A stretch of DNA of 64,000 nt, from assembly GCA_024867545.1 (NCBI GenBank), contig JANFNE010000013.1, positions 1,054,001-1,118,000 of the forward strand. Reading direction: 5' to 3'. Source of the DNA: Phytopythium helicoides. Its lineage: Eukaryota > Oomycota > Peronosporomycetes > Pythiales > Pythiaceae. A program made the translations under genes and the position numbers. The notes below the pieces were generated by a model. It was given only the letters and a program-made list of their open reading frames with translations, searched no databases and was not told where the DNA came from. Shown here in pieces: positions 30,782 to 40,872 of the stretch (the first letter of the stretch is position 1; every line of letters starts with the position of its first letter).

Positions 30782-32589
30782 ATGGGCTCGAGCCGCACGC
30801 GGCGCAAGAACGCGCTCAAGCGGCGCAAGCGGCGCGCGATCGCCGCGCTCCACGCCGAGATGCTGGCCAGTGTGCGCCTTGGAACCTGCTGGCGAAGTTT
30901 GGGCGTCGATTTCGCGCTGAGGCGCGCGCTGTGGGCCGCAGGAGCAGCGCCGATGGACACCCGAGGCCGAGGAGCTGGAGCGCATGCGGGACGAGGAGCA
31001 GCGCCAGCGCACGCACGAGCAGTGGAGCAGGGCGGTGGAGCGCTCGGCAGCCGAGTTTGAGCGGAAAAAGCGGCTGCAGGAGGAGCGAGAGGCGGTCGTG
31101 CGCTCCATCCGGCAGGTGGGCGGCTGACGGAGCGCGGTGTGAGATGGACCTCAGCTGAGCGGGTGCATGTTGGTGGTGCTGCTTTAGAAACTAGCGCAGC
31201 GAGATATGGGCAAGGATGTGGAAGGAACCATCGGTGCTACTCCATCGAGCGCTCGTACTGGAGCTGCAAGTGCCTCCAATCGCGTCGTTCTGTCAGACAC
31301 TGAGGCTGCGATGCTGCTGGCACGTCGATTCACGATCGTGTATTTCTTCGCGGTGACTCTTACTGTGCGGTTTGACGATTTGCTTCAGGCCAAAGAAGCT
31401 CAGGCGAGAGCGTACGAGGCTATGAGGAACGTGCAGGTGAGATTCTCTGGGTCATCTGTTGACTTTGACGAACCTTGACGCAATCTCTGTGCGTCCGCCG
31501 CCAGAATTCGCAACCTATTTCATCTACACGTGGAGCAAACCAAGTGCCTTCGTCGATTACCCGAGTTGCGTGTGCGTTCTACTCACGCACGGGTGCTTGT
31601 CCATTCGGGCGATCCGGGTGCGCTCGCGTCCACGAAAACGCTCGCTCGAGCAAATTCCTAATTCTCCGGGTACTACCACCATTTGCTGCGAGCCGTCATT
31701 ATCACTCCCTCTGACGCAATGCTGGCTTCCGATAGCACATGTTTGAGCCTCGGAAATCATCCGATAGATTCGCTGCAAAAGAATCCGAGGAAGGCGGTGA
31801 GCAGAAGCGTCTGCTCGCATTTTACGAGGATGTGCTAGCAGAGTGCCAGCGCTTTGGGCCCGTGGCTCGTATGGAGGTTCGAACTAAGATGGGCTTTCAG
31901 GTATTCGAGGACTGGTAGACTCATGTGTGTGTGCAATGATGCAGATTCTTCAAAACACATCCTCGCATCTAGTCGGCAACGTCTACATCGAGTTCATGTC
32001 GGCTGAAGGTGCCTTCAATGCCCTTCAAGGTCTTCAATTGCGCTGGTATGCGGGAAAGCACGTCAATGCTGCTCTTGTGCCAATGATGGGCTGGGAGGCT
32101 GCTTTATGTGGTCCCTTTCTCGATTCACGCTGTGCGAGAGGAAACGACGCATGTAATTACTTACATTGCCACAGAATCCCCGACTCTATTCGACCAAAAG
32201 CGAATGCGCAGGAAATCACCCAGCCTATTTCAATAGCGCACAACACCCGCAATGCCGTCGTAAATTTCTTCGAGCCCAGACCAGTACCGGGAGAAAGAAA
32301 CACTTCGAACATGGAGGACAAGAGCCCCGCACTGACACAACGTCCGGGTGATGAGGCTGCCGAAAGTCGATCTCCTGGGAGATCAGGCGCCCAGCGCTCT
32401 CATACACGCGATAGATCGAGGTATCGAGGCCGCAGATCCAGTAGTCGAGAAAGAGGTCGACCCAGCCGCTCACCTAGCTGGGAGCGCTCGCGCCGACGCC
32501 GAACACCAAGTCGCAGCCGGTCTCCACGTCGACGATCAAGAAGTAGAGATCGCTCTCGATCCGACCACCGTCGCTACAAGGGTTGTTAG
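30782..32589 (+). CDS. ZRSR/U2AF35-related splicing factor
   Basis: Proposed exons: 30782-30871, 30942-31115, 31188-31337, 31389-31436, 31505-31669, 31736-31876 and 31945-32589 (470 residues). Splicing restores the family order: basic N-terminus, charged helix (EEQRQRTHEQW), first CCCH finger (CAFYSRTGACPFGRSGCARVH), UHM-type RRM (FYEDVLAECQRFGPV to HLVGNVYIEF and RWYAGKHV), second finger (CARGNDACNYLH) and a C-terminal Arg/Ser domain. ZRSR2 relatives recognise 3' splice sites, notably of U12-type introns, in the nucleus. Introns are 66-72 nt apart from the third, which would be only 51 nt (31338-31388), lacks a stop and may be retained (487 residues). For the last intron, donor 31877 was preferred over 31901 because it aligns the UHM without a gap. 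Confidence 0.85.
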
Positions 32590-32908
32590 AATTGAGCTAC
32601 GTTGGGATTGTGTGCACATGTCTGAAGTTGTGCGTCAAAGCAGCTTCAACTTGGTCAAGTCGGACTCGCCCATACAAAAAATCATATAACGCTGAAAGTG
32701 TGCCTCCAGCCAATCCGAGGTGAGACCGTCTCTGTTCGACTGGAAAGATGGAGATGACGGAATGCCGGAATAATCGGTGTAGCCAAGAGCGGTACGATTG
32801 CATCATGGGCAGCATCAACACGCGCAAGATCACCAGCATCGACATGCAGCATACCGAGCTCCAGTGAAAGGCAGTCGAAGGTCCAGCTAGCTGAGTGGGG
32901 CGGAACAT
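32590..32908. other. Intergenic region upstream of ABCC copy 3
   Basis: This 319-bp stretch between the ZRSR stop and the ABCC copy 3 core promoter holds no recognisable gene. It presumably carries the ZRSR 3' end and upstream control sequence of copy 3. Confidence 0.55.
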
Positions 32909-32926
32909 CCTCAGTTGCCAACTTTT
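32909..32926 (+). promoter_or_regulatory. Initiator plus flanking promoter element of ABCC copy 3
   Basis: The block cctcagttgccaactttt fits the oomycete core promoter consensus at most positions (CTCA, then CAA and T-rich flank). It sits just before the ATG at 32930 and overlaps the TTG at 32915 that corresponds to the start codon of the paralogues. This supports initiation at 32930. Confidence 0.5.
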
Positions 32927-32929
32927 GAG

Positions 32930-35900
32930 ATGGCCCAGACCTCCTACGCCACTTTTGGGGCTGTTGCAGTTCCCCAGAAGCAAACTCCAGAGCAGTCAGC
33001 ATCATGCTGGTCCCGAGCGACCCTCTCGTGGGTGCAGCCGCTCATGACGCTAGCGCACCGCAAGCAGCTCGATCGCAGCGACCTATGGCCACTCAAGACG
33101 TCGCTTTCAGCGGAGACAGCTGCGTCAGCGTTCGCACACCACTTCGAGCGAGATCGCTCGATCCCCAGGGCATTTATGCGCATGTTCGGCACGCGGTTCG
33201 TGGCGACGGGAGCCGCGTTCCTCGTTTCCATGCTGTGCAACCTAGTCGGGCCTGTGACGCTACACCAAGTCATCTCGGCCCTGACAGCAAGGCGAACGGG
33301 AGAGGAAGGAGCGTACTCGATCGACACCATCGTCTGGTGGGTCACCTTTCTGTTCGCGTCCCAGGTGCTTCAGGCACTCGTGGACAACTACGCCAATTTC
33401 ACGTCCGAGGTGATCGCGATTCAGTTCGTAGCAGCGCTCAAGTCAATGCTCTACCGCAAGACCACGAGGCTCAGCGCCAAAGCACGCAGGGACAGATCCA
33501 CTGGAGACATCACCAATATGTACACGTCGGACAGCGATTCCGTACTGTCGGCCGCTTTCATGGTGCACCAAGCGTGGCTGATTCCGCTGCAGATTGCCAT
33601 TGTAAGCTACATGCTATCGCGCATTTTGGGTGTTGCTGCGCTCGCTGGCATTGCAGTAATCGTTGCCATGCTCGCAACCAACAAGTTTATCGCCAAAAGA
33701 ATGTTCATGCTACAGCGCCGATTCCGGAATGAAAAAGACGAGCGAATGAAAAAGGTCACGGAGCTCTTCAAGTCTATAAGCATCGTCAAGCTGAACGCAT
33801 GGGAAGAGAAGTTTGGAGCTAGTATTGCTCGAGCGCGTGCTATCGAATTGGCGGTATTGCTCCAAGCCAGAATCACTGGGTCGATCGGTATGTTTCTGAT
33901 GTGGGGCATGCCAGTGTTCATCAGTATCGCTGCATTTGGAACGTATACGGGTATTCTTCATCGGGAGCTAACGCCAGCAATCGTCTTCACCAGTCTTGCG
34001 CTTTTCCAGCTCATCCAGATGCCTCTCCGGATGATTATGCAGGTTTTGAACGCTCTTGTTCAGGCAACTGTGGCTCTAGAGCGCGTCTCATCCTTTCTTG
34101 ACCTTGAAGAGATTTCAAACGACGGAGTTCTCACCCCCTCCAGTGCCCCAGCAACTTTGGCAAGCAAGTACAGAGCCAACAAGGTTGTCGTGGCAGTGGA
34201 AGATGGCGACTTTGCATGGGATGACTCGGAACTTGTGCTAGCAGATGTGAACCTTCGTGTGCAACAAGGAGAGCTGCTTGTTGTTCACGGACCTGTTGGG
34301 AGTGGAAAGTCGTCGCTCTGCGCAGCACTTCTCGGTGAAATGGTCAAGTGCAAAGGTTCTGTGTATGTCGATGGGTCAGTCGGCTATTGCTCTCAGCAAC
34401 CCTGGATCCAGAACATGACCGTACGGGATAATATTCTTTTCGGCAGCTCCTTCAATGCTGCAAGGTACGCTAAAGTGCTGGAGGCTTGCGCACTACTGGA
34501 AGACCTGAAGGCGTTACCAGCTGGCGATGCAACCGAGATCGGAGAGCGTGGAGTCAATTTGTCTGGTGGTCAGAAAGCACGTATTGCTCTTGCACGAGCA
34601 TGTTATTCTGCTGCTGATATTTTCATTCTTGACTCGCCACTGGCTGCAGTGGACGCGATTGTGCAAAACGATATCTTCAACAAATGTTTACTCGGCCTCC
34701 TGCGAGAGAAAACTGTCATCCTTGTGACCCACAACCCAGAGATCATTCGCTCGCCATTTGTCACTCGTGCTATCACGATCACGTCGGGTGGGATGGAAGC
34801 AATGATGGATAGCAACGCCATTGGGACTCTAGTCGAGACCCATGGCAATACAAGCCAAGCTCAATATACACCGATAATGTCGCCACTTGCTGCTGCTTCT
34901 ACGACACCAGTCACCTATCGCGATGACGATGCACACAGCTTGGACTTGACCGAGGACAGCCCCGAAAGTGATGAGTGTCCTAGCTACCGCGCGATGAAGC
35001 AACTGGATGAGGAACTGGCGCCAATGTCACCATTTAAACAGACCCATTTGAAGGATTTTGTCGCTGAGCAGCAGCCAGTCGTCGATCAAGACGGTATCGT
35101 CTCCGAAACGAAACGCAACACAAACGAAAAAGGACGGCTGATCGCAATCGAGCATCGCGCACATGGGCGTGTGGGTAGCAGTGTGTACTCCGCCTACTAC
35201 CGTGCTGTTGGTGGTCTTCCCATTGTGGCGCTCGTGGTGTTATCCCAATTGATTTGGCAAGCTCTGCAGATTGGAAGCGACTTTTGGCTAAGTATGTGGT
35301 CCGACGACAGCATTCGCACACCAGATGCAGGCAAGACTGACTCGACGACCTATCGCCTTACTATCTACTCGCTTCTTGGGGTCCTTGCCGCAGCCACCGT
35401 CTTCGCTCGTACGGTTATGATTACCGTCTTTGGCATGCGTGCATCTCAACGACTTTTTGATGCGATGACAAATGCTCTACTTCGGGCTCCTATGGCTTTC
35501 TTTGACGCCAATCCTATCGGCCGATTGCTTACCCGATACGGTGGTGACACTTTTGCTGTGGATGTGGCCATTCCGGGGACCTTCGGTATGTTACTCGGCA
35601 ATATCTTTTCCGTAGGCTGCAGTGCTGTCACTGCAGCAGTCATCATCCAGTGGAAGGGTCTTTTATTGGTGCCGGTCGTGTTCATTTACGTCGCTATGGC
35701 TGAGTTCTACGTCACTCCAGCCCGAGAACTCGAGCGTCTGTCGAAGACTACACAAGCACCTGTGCTCAATCATCTATCTGAGACTGTTGATGGTGGATCG
35801 GTTCTGCGCGCATTTGGCTCTCACCATCTCGCTCGGTTCTTTCTCGCAAACAGCGACAAGTTGGACGAGAACAGCAAGACTTGGTACGCAAAGCTATGTG

Positions 35901-36937
35901 TCTCTCAATGGTTTTCTCTTCGGATTCAATTGCTCGGGTCGATGCTACTTCTCGTAGTCACGTCTTCATTGGTCTTACTTCATAATGTTCTCGACCCTGC
36001 TATCGTTGGCCTCGCGTTTTCGTACGCTCTTCGAGTATCCGCAAGTCTTGAAGACATTGTTCGCGTTCTAACTCGAGTTGAAACGTTAATGGTCAGTCCT
36101 GAGCGAATGCAAGAGTACATTGAGATCGAGCAAGAAGCGCCAGCTAGATTGCCACTAACGGATCCTCCGACATCTCGTGGCTGGCCAGAGAGCGGTTCGC
36201 TCACGTTCAGCAACGTAAGCTTTCGCTACAAAAATCAATCTACTCTTGTGCTCCGCGGTATTAGCTTTGAGGCACGCGGCGGACAGAAGATTGGCATCGT
36301 GGGACGCACCGGAGCCGGCAAGTCCAGTCTCACCATGGCGCTCTTCCGCATCAACGAGCTCGCAGGAGGCACCATCTCCATCGACGGCGTCGACATCAGC
36401 AAGCTCGGTCTCACCACTCTGCGAGAACGCCTGTCCATCATCCCACAACACCCCGTGCTGTTCAAGGGTACGCTGCGCAGCTACCTGGACCCGTTCGACG
36501 AGTTCAGCGACGAGGAGCTGTGGCGGTCGGTGGATCAGGTGGGTCTTCGCGAGCGCGTGTCGTCGGACGAGTTGAAGCTGTTGCTATTGGTGGAGGAGAA
36601 CGGCGAGAACTTCAGTGTTGGGGAGCGTCAGATGTTGTGTATGGCTCGTGCGTTGCTGCGTAACTCTCGGGTCGTGGTGTTTGACGAGGCGACGGCTGCG
36701 ATCGATCACGAGACGGACCAGAAGTTGCAGGGAGTGATTCGCAGTGCGTTCAAGGAGTCGACGGTGTTGACGATCGCTCATCGTTTGGACACGATTTTGG
36801 ACTCGGATCGTGTGTTGGTGTTGGACGGTGGTAAGGTGGTGGCATTTGCGTCTCCGAGGGAGTTGGTGGGTCGTGGCGAGGGTCATTTCTACGAGTTGAT
36901 GCGTGAGGCAGGTCTGCTCGGGTCTGTGGCGGACTAG
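32930..36937 (+). CDS. ABCC (MRP-type) transporter, copy 3, full length
   Basis: A single exon of 1,335 residues starts MAQTSYATFGA at 32930. The frame is open further up, but the codon matching the paralogues' start (MPTY) reads TTG at 32915 (LPTFEM), so the next ATG was chosen. Order: TMD1 (about 75-390), NBD1 with GPVGSGKSS, LSGGQ and ILDSPLAAVD, linker, TMD2 (about 755-1070), NBD2 with GRTGAGKSS, FSVGERQ and VVVFDEATAAID. NBD1 has Asp instead of the catalytic Glu, as usual in ABCC. There is no TMD0. NBD1 and the TMDs are clearly different from the other copies, but NBD2 is nearly identical to copies 2 and 4. It lies in tandem with copy 4, 758 bp apart. The likely role is export of organic anions or toxicants; the substrate is unknown. 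Confidence 0.94.
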   Translation: MAQTSYATFGAVAVPQKQTPEQSASCWSRATLSWVQPLMTLAHRKQLDRSDLWPLKTSLSAETAASAFAHHFERDRSIPRAFMRMFGTRFVATGAAFLVSMLCNLVGPVTLHQVISALTARRTGEEGAYSIDTIVWWVTFLFASQVLQALVDNYANFTSEVIAIQFVAALKSMLYRKTTRLSAKARRDRSTGDITNMYTSDSDSVLSAAFMVHQAWLIPLQIAIVSYMLSRILGVAALAGIAVIVAMLATNKFIAKRMFMLQRRFRNEKDERMKKVTELFKSISIVKLNAWEEKFGASIARARAIELAVLLQARITGSIGMFLMWGMPVFISIAAFGTYTGILHRELTPAIVFTSLALFQLIQMPLRMIMQVLNALVQATVALERVSSFLDLEEISNDGVLTPSSAPATLASKYRANKVVVAVEDGDFAWDDSELVLADVNLRVQQGELLVVHGPVGSGKSSLCAALLGEMVKCKGSVYVDGSVGYCSQQPWIQNMTVRDNILFGSSFNAARYAKVLEACALLEDLKALPAGDATEIGERGVNLSGGQKARIALARACYSAADIFILDSPLAAVDAIVQNDIFNKCLLGLLREKTVILVTHNPEIIRSPFVTRAITITSGGMEAMMDSNAIGTLVETHGNTSQAQYTPIMSPLAAASTTPVTYRDDDAHSLDLTEDSPESDECPSYRAMKQLDEELAPMSPFKQTHLKDFVAEQQPVVDQDGIVSETKRNTNEKGRLIAIEHRAHGRVGSSVYSAYYRAVGGLPIVALVVLSQLIWQALQIGSDFWLSMWSDDSIRTPDAGKTDSTTYRLTIYSLLGVLAAATVFARTVMITVFGMRASQRLFDAMTNALLRAPMAFFDANPIGRLLTRYGGDTFAVDVAIPGTFGMLLGNIFSVGCSAVTAAVIIQWKGLLLVPVVFIYVAMAEFYVTPARELERLSKTTQAPVLNHLSETVDGGSVLRAFGSHHLARFFLANSDKLDENSKTWYAKLCVSQWFSLRIQLLGSMLLLVVTSSLVLLHNVLDPAIVGLAFSYALRVSASLEDIVRVLTRVETLMVSPERMQEYIEIEQEAPARLPLTDPPTSRGWPESGSLTFSNVSFRYKNQSTLVLRGISFEARGGQKIGIVGRTGAGKSSLTMALFRINELAGGTISIDGVDISKLGLTTLRERLSIIPQHPVLFKGTLRSYLDPFDEFSDEELWRSVDQVGLRERVSSDELKLLLLVEENGENFSVGERQMLCMARALLRNSRVVVFDEATAAIDHETDQKLQGVIRSAFKESTVLTIAHRLDTILDSDRVLVLDGGKVVAFASPRELVGRGEGHFYELMREAGLLGSVAD
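36290..36919 (+). repeat. Homogenised NBD2 tract of ABCC copy 3
   Basis: The same 630-base tract as 4325-4954 and 41191-41820. Only scattered single-base differences were seen, for example attggcatc for atcggcatc at the start and Arg for Lys in FASPRELV. Flanking codons differ between copies. Confidence 0.9.
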
Positions 36938-37507
36938 TATAGGGAGTGTTGTAGCTGTGTATGGTGTTTTTTAGCTTGCACATTCATACTCGAAACCATA
37001 ACAGCGATTCTGTCGTAATTGAGGTTGCATAGTGATCACCAAGCTTCTCATCGTGCGTGGATCCTCTTTTGCCTGTCCTGATGATGGTTTCTTGTTGAAG
37101 CGTTGAGGTGTATACTGTAGTACCTAAGGAGCTGTCATGACAACGTCGTTTTCGATTCGCAAGGTTGATAGGCGATCAGGCAAAATGAATACTTGATGGC
37201 TCTCTTCGAGCATTTACTTCCCGTTGTTGATCGTCCACACATAGTGGGTACACCCGTGTACTGTGCACGCAACTAGTTTTCGCCACCTGTGCTCCACTCG
37301 AAACGCGTACGTCAATTTCTGAAAGAGGTCGAGGAAAGTTGTGCGTTCGCGGTGAGCAGTGTAGTGGTTGGACGACGAGCGTCGCATCACGTGAACAATC
37401 TCGTGGGTGTGCGAGAGGAAGTACATACGGCTCATCTCAATCTCAACTCCTTGGCGATTTGTTGATTCAGAATGCTCACCAAGCGCTAGTGAGCATGCTG
37501 ACTAGAT
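36938..37507. other. Intergenic region between ABCC copies 3 and 4
   Basis: About 570 bp with no supported gene. A 73-residue minus-strand frame (37214-37435) has no family features and was not accepted. From about 37508 the sequence becomes homologous to the copy 1 promoter. Confidence 0.55.
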
Positions 37508-40500
37508 GAGCGGAATGATCGATCGGTCACTTCAACATGGCCTCCAGTTGACGCACATCCATCATTCCTCCGCGGAATGCCCGTCCCGAACTTGCCTTTT
37601 CATCTGTGTAGCAGTAGCAATGATGTGCCATCACGGCTTCGCTACGTGGCCCTCCCCGCTGACTCGACCATTCGTCGTTCCACCTCCTGACGCCCATGCC
37701 CACGTACGAGACGTTCCCGAGCCACCGGCAGCCGCCGAGCGCTCCGCACCCGCAGGACGCGGCGTGGTGCGGCTCGCGGCTGCTGCTGTCGTGGGTCGGA
37801 CCGCTCATGAAGCTCGGCAACCGCAAGCAGCTCGACGCGAGTGACGTGTGGCCGCTGCGGCCGCCGATGCAGGCGCGTAACTCATTCGCGCGCTTCGACA
37901 AAGAGTTCGCGGCCACGGGCTCCATCCCGCGCAGCTTCTTCCGCGTCTTCGGCGGCCGCTTCGTGCTCACGGGAATCGCCTTCCTCGGATCCATGCTCTG
38001 CAACCTCGTGGGACCTGTGGCGCTCGACCGCGTCGTCTCGGAGCTCTCGAGGAGCGCGTCGTCCACGGCCTCGGCATTCGCGCTCTCCAGCGACCCGCTG
38101 ACCGACATCTGCTTGTGGGTCGCGCTGCTGTTTGCTTCGCAGGTCGCGCAGGCGCTGGCTGACAACTACGCCAACTTCGACTCGGAGGTCATCGCCATCC
38201 AGTTCACCAGCGCGCTCAAGACGCTGCTGTACCGCAAGACGCTTCGACTGAACGCCGAGTCGCGCATGAAGAAGTCTACGGGCGAAATCTCCAACATGTA
38301 CACGTCGGACAGCGACTCGCTGCTGACTGCTGCCTTCTTCGTGCACCAAACGTGGCTTATCCCGCTGCAGATTGCGGTCGTGAGTGCACTGTTATTCCGC
38401 GTACTCGGCGTCGCGGCCCTCGCTGGCATCGCTGTCATCATCATCATGCTCTACCTCAATCAGCTCGTGTCGAACCGCATGTCCCGCCTCATGCGCATCT
38501 TCCGCTCGAGCAAGGACGTGCGCATGAAGAAGGTGAGTGAGCTGTTCAAGGCTATCAGCATCGTCAAGTTCAATGCGTGGGAAGACAAGTTTGCGGAGCG
38601 CGTCGGTGAGGCACGCACCGTGGAGCTAGATAACTTGCTACAGGTGCGCTACATGACGTCTGCAAGCATCGTGCTCATGTGGGGGATGCCCGTCTTCATC
38701 AGCATCGGCGCGTTTGGCACCTACTCGGTGCTGCTCAAGCACACGCTCACACCTGCGATCGTGTTCACAAGCATTGCGCTGTTTCAGCTGATTCAAGGCC
38801 CGCTGCGTTTCATCACCAACATCATCACGATGCTCATCCAGTCCAAGGTGGCGCTCGAGCGCGTGTCTGCCTTCCTTGCCATGGACGAGATCGACCCTAA
38901 CGCGATCCTCACCCCTGGTGAGCCTGGTGCCAACGACTTTGTCGACGAGGGGATTATGGTGTCTATCCGTGACGGAGAGTTTATGTGGGATGAAGTTGTC
39001 AAAGACGATGAGAAGGAAGATGACTCGAAGGATGGCAAGAAGGACGGAAAGAAGGATACCAACGACGACTCAACTCCTTCGAAAGCAACGACACTCCTCA
39101 AAAATGTGAATTTTGACGTTCATATTGGAGACTTTGTCGTCGTCCACGGAACTGTTGGATGTGGCAAGTCTTCGTTGTGCTCGGCTATCCTCGGCGAAAT
39201 GAAGAAGCGCGAGGGAACCGTGTTCGTTGGTGGCTCGGTCGCATACTGTGCGCAACAGCCGTGGATCCAGAACATGACGGTGCGAGACAACATTCTTTTC
39301 GGTCTGCCTTTCGACCGTCGCAAATATGACAAGGTGCTGGACGCGTGCGCGCTGACGGCTGACTTGAAATCTCTTCCTGGTGGAGACCAGACTGAGATCG
39401 GGGAGCGTGGAGTCAACGTCTCGGGTGGACAAAAGGCACGTATTGCTCTGGCCCGAGCGTGCTATGCTGATGCTAGCATCTACATCCTTGACTCTCCTCT
39501 GGCAGCTGTCGACGCGATTGTACAAAACGAGATCTTTCAAAAGTGTTTGCTCGGGTTGCTCCGCCACAAGACTGTCATTTTGGTGACACATAACCCTGAC
39601 ATCATCGCCTCACCACACATCACGCGAGCTGTGACGATCAACGAGATCGGGTCGATTGCCCAGACCCATGAAACAACTGAGGTATCGACCGCATTCACAC
39701 CTCTGGTGTCGCCACTTGCAGCTTCGGCACATGCGACTTTGCCACTGACGACTGAGCTTCTTGAGGACAACCGCGAGACAGGATCAGGCGATGGGTACAC
39801 GACAACAGCCACCTTGACCAGCGATGACCGTGGCTCCAGCGACAATGTTGCAGAAGATATTGAGCAGCTGAACGACGAGATCGAGCTGATGTCGCCGTTC
39901 AGGAAGCCCACTCTGACACCGAAGTTTAGCTATCCCGGTACTGAAACTCAAAACGATGCTGATGATGTTGTGGTTGGAGGGAAAGAGGACGAAGAGGATG
40001 CTGATGAGGAGGCAAAAGGCGAGACCGGAAAGCTCATCATTGAGGAAGAGCGCTCCGAGGGCCGAGTTGGCATGCACGTATTCGCTGCATATTACCACGC
40101 TATCGGCGGATTCTGGGTTGTTACGATCATCTTGCTGACACAAGTGGCTTGGCAAGTGCTCCAAATTGGCAGCGACTTCTGGCTCAGCTCGTGGTCGAAC
40201 GATTCAGCAAAAGCAGGAGAAGACGGCGTGACTGAAGACAGTACAGCGTATCGCCTTGCTGTGTACTCTGCTCTCGGTTTGTTGGCTGCATTTATGGTGC
40301 TTGCTCGGACGCTCATTATCACCATCTACGGAATGGAGGCTGCAAAGAGTCTATTCAACCGAATGACGAACGCGCTGTTGAATGCACCAATGCGGTTCTT
40401 CGATGTGAACCCGATCGGACGTATTCTGACTCGCTACGGTGGTGACGTTGCAGCTGTGGATATGCAGGTCCCATTCATGTTTAGCACTCTTGCGACCAAC

Positions 40501-40872
40501 CTATTCTCTGTCGGCTGCAGTGCTGCCACTGCAGCGTTCGTGATCCAATGGAAGGGAATACTGCTAATCCCAGTCATCGTGTTGTATGTGCAACTCGGTG
40601 CATTTTACATCCAGCCTGCTCGTGAACTTCAGCGACTTTTTCAGACGACACGTGCTCCCATTCTCAACCACTTGTCTGAAACAATCGATGGTGTCACCAC
40701 CGTTCGTGCTTTCGGACCTCATCAACTCAGTCGTTTTTGCCAAGACAACAACGGCAAGCTGGATGGCAATCACATCATTTGGTTCGCACAATTGTGTGCA
40801 TCGCAGTGGTTTTCGCTTCGAATTCAGCTTCTCGGTGCGATGCTTCTGCTTGTTGTCACATCTTCACTGGTT
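37508..40872. repeat. Inverted-repeat arm, ABCC copy 4 and its promoter
   Basis: Partner of 1-3445 in inverted orientation. Base 40872 pairs with base 1, and 37696 with 3177, without a gap. Upstream homology runs to about 37508 but lacks the segment of roughly 70 bp with the tandem duplication seen in the other arm. Confidence 0.9.

Noticed and set aside
32915..32929. Upstream extension of ABCC copy 3 from TTG
   Set aside because: A non-ATG start is unlikely in a nuclear eukaryotic gene when an ATG follows five codons later next to an initiator-like element.
37214..37435. 73-codon minus-strand frame between ABCC copies 3 and 4
   Set aside because: No conserved features, no splice partner and no promoter signal found; too short to accept alone.
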